From Cyclobacteriaceae bacterium (GTDB taxonomy: Bacteria; Bacteroidota; Bacteroidia; Cytophagales; Cyclobacteriaceae), in assembly GCA_958296015.1 (NCBI GenBank), contig CATQIH010000012.1:66204-130203 (forward strand): DNA of 64,000 nucleotides, in the 5' to 3' direction. The translations under genes were made by a program, and so were the position numbers. The notes under the pieces were generated by a model that did not search any database, had not been told where the DNA came from, and saw nothing but the letters and a program-made list of their open reading frames with translations. Numbering within the stretch: position 1 is the stretch's first letter; every line of letters begins with the position of its first letter. Positions 37,138-44,892 of the stretch are shown in pieces.

Positions 37138-38055
37138 TTATTCTGAAGCCTTTTCTTTGTTCTCTGTTTCGGCAGGCTTTTCTTCATCAGCTGTTGCTTC
37201 TTCAGCAGGCGATGGTTCGTCGGTTGTTGCCTCAGCAGCCTTAGCAGATGTCTCTTCAGCGGGCACTTCTTCAGAAGGTGTTGCTTCGGCAGATGCTTCC
37301 TCGGTAGTCGTTGCCTCGGCAGGCTTTTCTTCGGTAGCCTTAGCAGTTGTTTCTTCAACAGATGTTGCTTCGGCAGAGGCATCCTCAACAAGTTTTTCTT
37401 CGGTAGAAATTGCTTCGGCAGGTGTTGTTTCAGCCGTCGCTGTTTCAACAGGTGCTTCCTCGGTAGTCGTCGCCTCAATAGTTGTCTCTTCAGCAGACGC
37501 TTCTTCCGTGGCTGTCTCGTCTTCAACAGCTTCTTCGCTACTTTCTTCGGGTTCACCTCTGGCAATTCTGGCGGCTTCTACAGCAGCAGCCTCGAGTGCT
37601 TTCTGTTTTTCCAGACGCTCCTGCGTACGGGCTTCTTTCACCTTGGTTTCAGCATCCATTCTGGCTTTCTTCTCATCCTCACGTTTCTTGGTGAGTGAGT
37701 CTACTTGGCCGGAAATCTGCTGCTCTTTGGTGTTGCTCCAAGTTTCAAACTTCTTATCAGCATCTTCCTGCGTAATAGCTCCTTTCTGCACACCGATCTG
37801 CAAATGCTTCTTGAGCATAATGCCGCGGTAAGAAAGGATAGCACGCATGGTATCTGTAGGTTTGGCACCCTTTAATATCCAATCAAGTGCTTTTTCATCG
37901 TTGAGCTCGATGCTGGCGGGAGTGGTATTAGGATTGTATTGTCCTAGTTTTTCAATAAAGCGACCATCACGGGGTGATCTGGCATCTGCTACGATCACGT
38001 CGTAAATGGCCATTTTTTTGCGTCCTCGACGCGCTAATCTGATTTTTACTGCCAT
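37138..38055 (-). CDS. rpsP: 30S ribosomal protein bS16 with a long acidic tail
   Basis: 305 residues. The S16 core is at the start: [31 protein letters not shown] and [22 protein letters not shown] helical charged region follows (about 100-165), as in other Bacteroidota S16 proteins, but then about 135 residues consist almost only of Glu, Ala, Thr, Ser, Lys and Pro in loose repeats such as [14 protein letters not shown] and [14 protein letters not shown]. The core binds 16S rRNA; the tail is probably disordered. The real start is the ATG at 38055; the frame is open upstream but not coding. It is followed by rimM and preceded by a -7 box about 100 bases upstream. Confidence 0.95.
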   Translation of the reverse strand: MAVKIRLARRGRKKMAIYDVIVADARSPRDGRFIEKLGQYNPNTTPASIELNDEKALDWILKGAKPTDTMRAILSYRGIMLKKHLQIGVQKGAITQEDADKKFETWSNTKEQQISGQVDSLTKKREDEKKARMDAETKVKEARTQERLEKQKALEAAAVEAARIARGEPEESSEEAVEDETATEEASAEETTIEATTTEEAPVETATAETTPAEAISTEEKLVEDASAEATSVEETTAKATEEKPAEATTTEEASAEATPSEEVPAEETSAKAAEATTDEPSPAEEATADEEKPAETENKEKASE

Positions 38056-38151
38056 ATTAAAATAAAGTTTAACATTTATGGAACACGTCCATGTCGAGTG
38101 TATCATGCAAAACATTCCATGCAGGACACACCCATTTGTTACAAAAGAGTG

Positions 38152-38159
38152 CAAAGATA
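38152..38159 (-). promoter_or_regulatory. putative -7 box for rpsP-rimM
   Basis: TATCTTTG on the minus strand fits TAnnTTTG, leaving a leader of about 90 bases before the rpsP ATG. A -33 TTG at standard spacing is not clear. Confidence 0.5.
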
Positions 38160-38272
38160 CTTGTTTTTGTGTGACTTGCTTAAGCATCCCGACTTTTTTT
38201 GTAGTAAAGGCTGATTTTATTTTCGTAGCCTTTGCATCAGCTTCACTTGTTTATTAGAATCTATCAACCATT

Positions 38273-38410
38273 ATGAAAAGGAGTTTTATCATAATGATAT
38301 GCTTGTCGTTGTGTTTTTTCAATTATGCAGCCTTTTGAGCTGGTGGCCTTTCTTTTGCACAATACCCAGCTTACACTATTCTATTGTTTAAACTAACGGC
38401 TTCAAATTGT
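38273..38410 (+). other. relic of a secreted protein start upstream of the beta-helix gene
   Basis: An ATG at 38273 begins MKRSFIIMICLSLCFFNY and stops at TGA 38336. The same frame continues as AGGLSFAQYPAY into the next gene. Together they look like one signal peptide (cleavage after SFAQ) interrupted by a stop, lying ahead of the separate signal peptide of the beta-helix protein at 38411. Nothing else is seen in 38160-38272. Confidence 0.4.
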
Positions 38411-40600
38411 ATGAAATACTTTTTACTTACTATCATCCTATCTTCCTTATTTTGTATGCAATTCCCGGCCACTGCACAAAATTGCCAGTGCGATCATACC
38501 ATTACACCGGATAAACCTCATATCGATGGAGCAACCATGAACGTGAAGCCCGGCGATGTGATTTGCGTGAAAGCAGGCAAATACAAGTTCTTAAATCTGT
38601 TCAATTTTAGCGGCACCGCCAGCAAGCCGATCACCTTTATCAATTGTGGTGGACAGGTAGTCATTGGCGGTTACCAACATTACTATGGGTTGCTGCTGAA
38701 CAATGTAAACTACTTTCGCTTCACCGGCACAGGTAGCCCAGGCCAATCATACGGCTTCAAGATTGACGGTATCAATGGCTCGGGTAGCGGTGTAGCCGGG
38801 TATGGCATTTATGGAGAAATAGACCACCTGGAGATTTCCCGAACAGGCTTTGCCGGTGTGCTCTACAAACATGATCCTTCGTGTGATCCTACCTCCTGGC
38901 AACAGAACTTTGTGATGAAAAATATCCGCATCCACGACAACTATATCCATAATACAGGTGGAGAAGGTATTTACGTGGGCTATACCGGCGGAGACAAAAC
39001 CCTGACCTGTAATGGACGGCGAATCACGGTGAAACCTCATAACATCGAAGGACTTAAAATCTATAACAACCGCATAGAAAACACCGGTTGGGATGGCCTG
39101 CAGGTGAGCAGAGCTACCAAAGACTGTGAGATTTACAACAATACGATTAAAAACTTCGGCACTGCGCGCGAAAAATACCAGGATGAAGGTATCCTTATTG
39201 GCGGAGGCACCACCGGCAGACTGTACAACAACACGATTATTAAAGGAACCGGTGTAGGCATCCAGGTATTTGGCTCCGGCAACAATTATATCTATAACAA
39301 CGTGATTGCTGATGTGGAAGCAGACGGAATTTTCTGCGATGATCGAGAAACGGTGCCTGGGCGGGGCTTCTTTTTTATCAATAATACGATTGTCAATACC
39401 GGGTCGGCAGGTATGCGCATGTACAGTATTAAGAGCAAAGGCAACGTGTTTTATAATAACCTTTTGGCCAATGTCAGTAAGGATATTGTGCTGCTCAACG
39501 CACCTATCGACTGGAAAGCCTCTAACAATACCATCGTTAGCAAAGTCAGTGACGCGGGTTTTGCAGATGCAGGCAGTCACAATTATCAACTTAAAAGCAA
39601 CTCCCATGGCATAGACAAAGGAAAGGATGTTTCTTCTTACGGCATCCGCACCGACCGCAACGGAAAAGCTCGTCCGGCAGGCAAGGCATTTGACATTGGG
39701 GCTTACGAGTCTGGCGCGTCTGCTCCTGGCAATAAAGCCCCAGTTGTCAGTGATGCAGCTATCATGATCAACTTTAATGAACTGTCCGAAAACAACGCTG
39801 CCGACTGGAATAATACGGGTTTTGCCCCACAAGTAGGCAAAGAAAAATCCAGGCTGAAAGATGCCAATCAACGTGCCACAGGGATAAAGGTTACATTATT
39901 AACCTCCTGGGACAGCAGCAACGACAAAGGTTATAGCACCGGTAACAATGCTGCCCGCTATCCTGATCAGGTGATCCGCAGCTATTTTTACACAACTGGT
40001 CAGGAAAAGATACTGATCAGCGGATTGGATAAAAGCCGTGTCTATCGGTTCACTTTCTTTGCAAGCTCCTGGTTTGGTGGAAACCGTACCGCCATGTATA
40101 ATATCGGCAACCAACGTACTTCGCTGAATGCCTCTTACAACAAAGACAAGGTGGCTACGCTTAGTAATATCAAATCTGATGGCAAAGGAGAGGTTACCCT
40201 CGAAGTGCAGCGCGCATCTGGTGCCAAGTATGCATTTTTGGGTGCGCTTGTCATAGAACCAGCCAGCAGCAATACACAGACAGCGGCAAGTCTGAAGGAA
40301 AATTCGTCACAGAGGCTCACTGAGGAAGCCGATGCTCTTTTCAAAGTGACAGCCTATCCCAATCCAACAGATGGTGTACTGCACCTCAAGGCAGACGGCT
40401 CCGGCGAACTACCAAAAGGCACGAAGGTTTCTCTGATGAACCTAAGTGGTGTTGTAAGCAACCTAACGCCATATTTGCAGTATGAGCGCAACCATATCAT
40501 TCTTAATACAGATAAGCTAAGATTGCCTGTGGGCGTATATTTGCTGCAAATAACCACACCCGATGGCAATGTCAGCAACATCAGAATGATCAAAAACTAA
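38411..40600 (+). CDS. secreted parallel beta-helix protein with T9SS sorting domain
   Basis: 729 residues. The signal peptide is MKYFLLTIILSSLFCMQFPA-TAQ. Residues about 30-420 are a right-handed parallel beta helix, with repeated short turns of the type NNRIENTGWDGLQVS, YNNTIKNFGT and GVGIQVFGSGNNYIYNNVI, as in pectate-lyase-like or carbohydrate-active proteins. A second beta domain (about 440-600) follows, and the C-terminal T9SS signal has AYPNPTDGVLHLK and PVGVYLLQITT. It is probably exported by T9SS and held at the surface; the ligand or substrate is unknown. The ATG at 38411 was chosen over a TTG at 38384. A strong terminator follows. Confidence 0.88.
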   Translation: MKYFLLTIILSSLFCMQFPATAQNCQCDHTITPDKPHIDGATMNVKPGDVICVKAGKYKFLNLFNFSGTASKPITFINCGGQVVIGGYQHYYGLLLNNVNYFRFTGTGSPGQSYGFKIDGINGSGSGVAGYGIYGEIDHLEISRTGFAGVLYKHDPSCDPTSWQQNFVMKNIRIHDNYIHNTGGEGIYVGYTGGDKTLTCNGRRITVKPHNIEGLKIYNNRIENTGWDGLQVSRATKDCEIYNNTIKNFGTAREKYQDEGILIGGGTTGRLYNNTIIKGTGVGIQVFGSGNNYIYNNVIADVEADGIFCDDRETVPGRGFFFINNTIVNTGSAGMRMYSIKSKGNVFYNNLLANVSKDIVLLNAPIDWKASNNTIVSKVSDAGFADAGSHNYQLKSNSHGIDKGKDVSSYGIRTDRNGKARPAGKAFDIGAYESGASAPGNKAPVVSDAAIMINFNELSENNAADWNNTGFAPQVGKEKSRLKDANQRATGIKVTLLTSWDSSNDKGYSTGNNAARYPDQVIRSYFYTTGQEKILISGLDKSRVYRFTFFASSWFGGNRTAMYNIGNQRTSLNASYNKDKVATLSNIKSDGKGEVTLEVQRASGAKYAFLGALVIEPASSNTQTAASLKENSSQRLTEEADALFKVTAYPNPTDGVLHLKADGSGELPKGTKVSLMNLSGVVSNLTPYLQYERNHIILNTDKLRLPVGVYLLQITTPDGNVSNIRMIKN

Positions 40601-40618
40601 GTATATAACTATCAATAG

Positions 40619-40652
40619 AAAAAGCCCTGCTCGTTATGAACAGGGCTTTTTT
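40619..40652. terminator. bidirectional rho-independent terminator
   Basis: AAAAAGCCCTG pairs with CAGGGCTTTTT around an 11-base loop, with A and T runs on both sides. It separates the convergent beta-helix and DUF1080 genes and can serve both. Confidence 0.9.
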
Positions 40653-40685
40653 GTGAAACAGTATTCCATCTATAAATGCTAGATA

Positions 40686-41543
40686 TTATTTGCCTGCCGT
40701 TTCTTCCAGGTTTAGCAGTACTATGTTTCGGAAATCAACAGGTTGGCCTTCACTCTGGAGAGCAACGTACCCCTCCTTGAGTAGTTTTCCTACCTGAAAT
40801 ACAGCCGGATCGTAGCCTTCTACAACACCGCCTCCTATTTGGGGTTTGGAATACTGCAATACAGTATCGCCATTGATGATGTGGGTGATCAAAGAATCTC
40901 CCAGTACAATGAGTTCAGCCTTCACCCACTGGTCGCCATCATATGTTTGAGAACTGGACTCTATGCAATGCTGGGTATCCAGTTTCCCTTTGTATACTAC
41001 GTCAGTACCAGGAGAGCACATATTGCCGGTGGGCCTGGGGTTGCCATCTCCCAGCCCTCCGAGGAACTGCATTTCTACTGAAATAGGCCAGTTTTGTTCT
41101 TTGGGCATCGTTCTGGGGTCCTGGGAATGAAACATAAGACCGCTATTCAGCAGTGTATACTCAGGAGCACCTGGCTGTAGTTCTCCTACAAACCGGTATT
41201 CTAATTTCAACTTATAATGAGAAAATGGTTGCTTGTAGTATAAATGCCCATACTGCTCGTTAAAGTCTCCGTACTGATCGTACCTTACCTTGATGATACT
41301 GTCTTCCACGCGAAAGGTATTGCCGAAATTAACACCGGCCTCGTGATGGTGAATCTTGACAATCCAGTCGTCAATGTCTTCTCCATTAAACAAAGAAATC
41401 CATTCCTGCCCGGTCTGAACCTCGCTTTGCTGATCATTCTGCCGGGGCGAATTACATCCTAAAAGAAAAACTAACAACAAAACACAGCAGGAAAAAGCAG
41501 TACGGCATGTTGCAAGATAAGGTTTGTGATTAAAATTGAACAT
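40686..41543 (-). CDS. DUF1080 (3-keto-disaccharide hydrolase-like) lipoprotein
   Basis: 285 residues. A lipoprotein signal peptide (FSCCVLLLVFLLGC) is followed by one DUF1080 domain: EWISLFNGEDIDDWIVKI at its start, then FGNTFRVEDSIIKV, FSHYKLKLEYRFVGE, NSGLMFHSQ, PISVEMQFLGG, and the end LKEGYVALQSEGQPVDFRNIVL. This is a concanavalin-like beta-sandwich; members are linked with 3-keto-glycoside hydrolysis in Bacteroidota. Activity here is inferred. It is alone on its strand. Confidence 0.9.
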   Translation of the reverse strand: MFNFNHKPYLATCRTAFSCCVLLLVFLLGCNSPRQNDQQSEVQTGQEWISLFNGEDIDDWIVKIHHHEAGVNFGNTFRVEDSIIKVRYDQYGDFNEQYGHLYYKQPFSHYKLKLEYRFVGELQPGAPEYTLLNSGLMFHSQDPRTMPKEQNWPISVEMQFLGGLGDGNPRPTGNMCSPGTDVVYKGKLDTQHCIESSSQTYDGDQWVKAELIVLGDSLITHIINGDTVLQYSKPQIGGGVVEGYDPAVFQVGKLLKEGYVALQSEGQPVDFRNIVLLNLEETAGK

Positions 41544-41708
41544 ATTCAGGATGGTGTAGTGAAGAAATTGGTAAAAGACTGTTAAATGTAGGGAGATACC
41601 GGCAAATAAAAAACGTGCGCTATGCTGCTAAAGCTTCGGAGGTAAAACAAATCTCATTGAATGGCATATTCTTTCCTCTCTTTCTTATTTATTTAGATGA
41701 ATTCTAAA

Positions 41709-41716
41709 TAGATTTG
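41709..41716 (+). promoter_or_regulatory. putative -7 box for the Cys-rich small gene
   Basis: TAGATTTG fits TAnnTTTG and ends 20 bases before the ATG at 41737. A -33 TTG is not evident. It supports the small gene as a real transcription unit. Confidence 0.5.
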
Positions 41717-41736
41717 CTGCAAATAATAATGGCTAT

Positions 41737-41886
41737 ATGAATTCGGAGAAAGATCTGTTTTACAGTTATTTGTTTGAAGAGGAATTGTCTAAAGATACCT
41801 TACAGCATGAGTGCATCTTCAAGAAATGTTGCAAAAAGTATAAGAAGCCTGGCAAGAAACAATGCAGGAAATGTCCTGAGTTGTAG
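41737..41886 (+). CDS. small Cys-rich basic protein (49 aa)
   Basis: An ATG-initiated frame of 49 codons, MNSEKDLFYSYLFEEELSK at its start and a tail with five cysteines, CIFKKCCKKYKK and QCRKCPEL. The first half is acidic and the second strongly basic. The two CxxxCC and CxxC groups could bind zinc, but with five cysteines this is uncertain. I recall small Bacteroidota proteins with CCKKYKK-type ends, without a known function. A TAnnTTTG box precedes it, and a mobile element has inserted exactly at its stop codon, leaving the frame intact. It has no close neighbour on its strand. Confidence 0.65.
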   Translation: MNSEKDLFYSYLFEEELSKDTLQHECIFKKCCKKYKKPGKKQCRKCPEL

Positions 41887-42004
41887 CTTTGACTATACTA
41901 CGGTACATTTGGCTTAAAGTGGGCTGTGAGGACACAGCCCACGGCCTTCGCGCCTCGGTTTGTGTCTCCACAAACCGAAACTGTACCGTAGTATAAGCTT
42001 TGAC
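41885..42004. mobile_element. 102-bp MITE with 9-bp target duplication
   Basis: The element proper is 41894-41995. Its ends TATACTACGGTACA and TGTACCGTAGTATA are perfect 14-bp inverted repeats, and AGCTTTGAC flanks it directly on both sides (41885-41893 and 41996-42004). Inside are two hairpins: GTGGGCTGTG/CACAGCCCAC (41919-41942) and CGGTTTGTG, loop TCTC, CACAAACCG (41956-41977). It encodes no protein, so it depends on a transposase encoded elsewhere. A diverged copy is at 28444-28524. Confidence 0.9.
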
Positions 42005-42058
42005 ATAAAAAAAGTGCTGCCATTGCTGACAACACTCCATGAAACAAGCGTATAAAGC

Positions 42059-43288
42059 TTATCGTTTGATCAATCTTTCCACTTTGGAAGTGGCATTTCT
42101 GTGGGAGATGCTTAGCAGATAGGTGCCGCTTTTCATTCCTTTTCTGTCGTAAAATTCATACTGGTTTTGCCCCTCAAACCCTTCTATCTTCTCTGAAAAG
42201 GCTACGATGCCCTGCATGTTGATGAGCCGCACCTCTACTTGTCCGTCGGAAGGCAGCGTATAGCTCATAAAGAAATTGTCTGTGAACGGATTAGGTGCTA
42301 CGATCTCTATGTTTAATACACTGGCAAACATGCCGGAGGCACTACGACTCACTGACTCAATCCTGGAATAGGTAAACTTACCATCATAATCTGTTTGCTT
42401 GAGCCGGTAGTAAGAAGTGCCCGGCAGGGCTTTTGAATCAGTATAGCTATAAACCAACTTACTGGTACTGTTACCGGCGCCTGCCACCGTGGCAGCCTGT
42501 TCAAAGGTTTTACCATCCGCACTTCGTTCTATACTAAAGTAGTCGTTGTTCTCTTCCATATCTGTAGCCCATGTAATTTCCGCCTGTCTGTCTTGCATTT
42601 TTACAGTAAAGTAAGACAATTGAATGGGCAGTGTTGTGTTGAATAAATTATAGATTTGCGGATACTTTTCTTGCAAATCATTACTGTCTTGCTGAAGATA
42701 GGTTGCATCATCATTTCCTGTTATAGTTCCCAGTACAAACAATTTCCCATTTTCACCATCATAGGTGTCTTGTTTGCTTGGACTAAAGTTCATATTTCCT
42801 TGTATAGCTATAATCCCCATATTTCCGACAATAATCTTATTTGTAGCAGTGAAATTGCCTGTAATGATTAATCTGCCTCCGTCATTGACGGTGACATTTG
42901 CTTTGTTCCCCATGGTCAAGTTACCATAAATAATTAGCGTACCTGCCACTGTTAATGTACCTTCATCAAAAGTTAAATCTCCATAATGTTCAACTTCATG
43001 AGGGGCACTGGTATTAAATCTGGAAATCAATACATCAGCTTTGGTAGAATTTGGTATGCTACCATTGACCCAGGTAGGCTCTTCTGTCCAATCTCCTGAT
43101 GCTTTTGAAGTGAAACTTGGTAGAGACTTAGCAGCTTTTGTATCTGTGTTGCTACCCAAATTAATATACATAAAAAGCCCTACACCCACCAAAGCAGCAA
43201 CGGCAATACCAGCGGCAGCATATACCAGGGTAAGCTTTTGTCTGACTTTGGGAGAGGTCTTCTGTCTCATCGTTCGTTTTGCTTTCAT
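42059..43288 (-). CDS. membrane-anchored protein with T9SS C-terminal domain
   Basis: 409 residues. The start is a basic cytoplasmic-like stretch (about 22 residues, MKAKRTMRQKTSPKVRQK) and one hydrophobic helix (LVYAAAGIAVAALVGVGLFM). It may act as a signal peptide or as an anchor. Then comes a repetitive beta segment with alternating NLTFDEGTLTVAGTLIIYGN-like strands, a Fn3-like domain ITWATDMEENNDYFSIERS, and a C-terminal sorting domain (IVAPNPFTDNFFMSYT to MKSGTYLLSISH). It starts 6 bases after the stop of a sigma-54 regulator, so the two are co-transcribed. Function unknown, likely surface-exposed. Confidence 0.82.
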   Translation of the reverse strand: MKAKRTMRQKTSPKVRQKLTLVYAAAGIAVAALVGVGLFMYINLGSNTDTKAAKSLPSFTSKASGDWTEEPTWVNGSIPNSTKADVLISRFNTSAPHEVEHYGDLTFDEGTLTVAGTLIIYGNLTMGNKANVTVNDGGRLIITGNFTATNKIIVGNMGIIAIQGNMNFSPSKQDTYDGENGKLFVLGTITGNDDATYLQQDSNDLQEKYPQIYNLFNTTLPIQLSYFTVKMQDRQAEITWATDMEENNDYFSIERSADGKTFEQAATVAGAGNSTSKLVYSYTDSKALPGTSYYRLKQTDYDGKFTYSRIESVSRSASGMFASVLNIEIVAPNPFTDNFFMSYTLPSDGQVEVRLINMQGIVAFSEKIEGFEGQNQYEFYDRKGMKSGTYLLSISHRNATSKVERLIKR

Positions 43289-43294
43289 ATACTT

Positions 43295-44479
43295 TTATGC
43301 GATAACAGGAGAAAACATTAAATCGTCGGCCTCTATGCGTTCGCTTTCACTCAACAGTGCGGCCCGCTCTACAAAGGCTTTCAGTTCGCGGATGTTGCCA
43401 GGCCAGCTATGAGCCAGAATAGCTTCGGCTGCTTCTTTGGAGAAGGTCTTGTGGCCGATGCGCTGCTGCTCGCAGAAGCTCTGTAAAAATTGTCTGGCCA
43501 GAATAATGGAGTCGTTGCCACGTTCGCGCAAGGCGGGTAAATGAATAAGAAAGCCCTGCAAACGGTAGTATAAGTCTTCTCGGAATTTACCTTCTTTCAC
43601 CTTTTCGCCCAGGTGTTTGTTGGTAGCCACCAGTACCCGCACATCCAGATCTATTTCTTTGTTGCTGCCTACCCGGCAGATCTTTTTTTCCTGCAACACC
43701 CGCAGTAGTTTGGCCTGTAGGTTGATATCCATCTCCGCAATCTCATCCAGCAATATGGTGCCTCCGTGTGCTTCTTCAAACTTACCAATACGCTTGCTGT
43801 CTGCTCCGGTAAAAGCTCCTTTCTCGTGGCCAAATAACTCGCTTTCTATCAGATCTTCCGGAATGGCAGCTACGTTGATGGGAACGAAGGGCTTCTTGCA
43901 GCGGGGCGAATTGTAATGAATTACTCGGGCCGCTACTTCTTTGCCGGTGCCGCTTTCTCCGGTGATCAGGGCCAGCATATTGCTTTTTTCTACTTTCTGG
44001 ATCAGCCGAATTGTTTTGAGGATGGCGTTGCTCTCTCCAATGATGGCCGAGTACCTCGACCTGTCTATGATCTGCTCCCGCAGTATCTCTACTTCTTTTC
44101 GCAGGTTGACATGGGCCGTAAGGTTTTTGATACACAGTGCCAGCTCGGTGAAGGTGTCTTCGTTCTTCATCACATAGTACTTGGCTCCATGTTTATACGA
44201 TTCCACAGCCACCCCTACCTCTTCCTGACCCGAAACAATCACTACGGAAATGTCGCTGTTGTAATGGTTAATCTTCTTTAATATCTCCAATCCACTGATG
44301 CCCGGCAGGTTATAGTCTATCGTCACAATGTCTGGATTGAGATGGATATGTTCGAGGAATTCTTCTCCGCTGCGAAAACACGTAACGTCATATTCCTGCT
44401 CCTTTTCCAGCGTATATTTCAGCATCTTACTGAACATAGCATCATCTTCTATGGTAAAGATTTTGATCACATTTTTCAT
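43295..44479 (-). CDS. sigma-54-dependent response regulator lacking a DNA-binding domain
   Basis: 394 residues. The receiver domain (1-125) has the acidic pair near IEDDAMF, the phospho-acceptor Asp in IVTIDYNLPG, and Lys in YYVMKNED. The AAA+ domain (about 145-380) has Walker A GESGTGKE, the sigma-54-contacting GAFTGADS, Walker B GGTILLDEIAEM and the arginine-finger region RVLVATNKH. It ends right after the R-domain helix (LLSESERIEADDLMFSPVIA); the Fis-type helix-turn-helix of most relatives is absent. It could activate RNA polymerase from solution. It is in an operon with a T9SS-tailed protein; no kinase is beside it. Confidence 0.9.
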   Translation of the reverse strand: MKNVIKIFTIEDDAMFSKMLKYTLEKEQEYDVTCFRSGEEFLEHIHLNPDIVTIDYNLPGISGLEILKKINHYNSDISVVIVSGQEEVGVAVESYKHGAKYYVMKNEDTFTELALCIKNLTAHVNLRKEVEILREQIIDRSRYSAIIGESNAILKTIRLIQKVEKSNMLALITGESGTGKEVAARVIHYNSPRCKKPFVPINVAAIPEDLIESELFGHEKGAFTGADSKRIGKFEEAHGGTILLDEIAEMDINLQAKLLRVLQEKKICRVGSNKEIDLDVRVLVATNKHLGEKVKEGKFREDLYYRLQGFLIHLPALRERGNDSIILARQFLQSFCEQQRIGHKTFSKEAAEAILAHSWPGNIRELKAFVERAALLSESERIEADDLMFSPVIA

Positions 44480-44892
44480 GCACTTTTCTATATTAAATGT
44501 CTTTGATCGTAAATTTTGGCAAACATCAAAGTAACAATAAATCTATCTGCCGTAGATAGCTATGTGCTTGTAAGCTTACCTATGTAAGTTTTCAGGCAAA
44601 TATTTAAAAGCTTGTGTGATGGGATTACAGGTACTTTGTCAAACTTTTTTCAAGGCTTGCGTTGTTGTTAACCAGACCTTGCAGTTGTTAAGGGAGTATT
44701 CGATCAATAATTTACCCAAGGTCTGCGCGGGTTTGCCCCTGCCGCCGTGGCCCTCACAGACATTTAGCGGCTTGTGAAGGCACAAGCCACGGGTATCTTT
44801 ATCTTTTTACGCTCCTTAAAACCTGCCGAGGTCGTTCTAAAAAATAGCATAAACAAAAAATTTCAGAAAGCAATCGCTTATCTTTGTAATGT
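44480..44892. other. divergent intergenic region with one TGTG/CACA hairpin
   Basis: A 413-base gap between the sigma-54 regulator and rlmN. The hairpin at 44769-44788 (GGCTTGTG, loop AAGG, CACAAGCC) belongs to the co-varying family, and nearby GCCGTGGCCCTCACAGA resembles inner parts of the MITEs, but there are no terminal inverted repeats. The rlmN -7 box is at its right end. No gene or RNA gene is seen. Confidence 0.6.
44879..44886 (+). promoter_or_regulatory. putative -7 box for rlmN
   Basis: TATCTTTG fits TAnnTTTG and ends six bases before the ATG at 44893, so the transcript would have almost no leader. Confidence 0.5.

Noticed and set aside
37133..37831. 232-codon plus-strand frame rich in Ser/Ala/Val
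   Set aside because: It is the antisense of the repetitive rpsP tail, open only because of the repeated codons.
38747..39871. 374-codon minus-strand frame
   Set aside because: Antisense to the beta-helix gene, no recognisable domain and no promoter.
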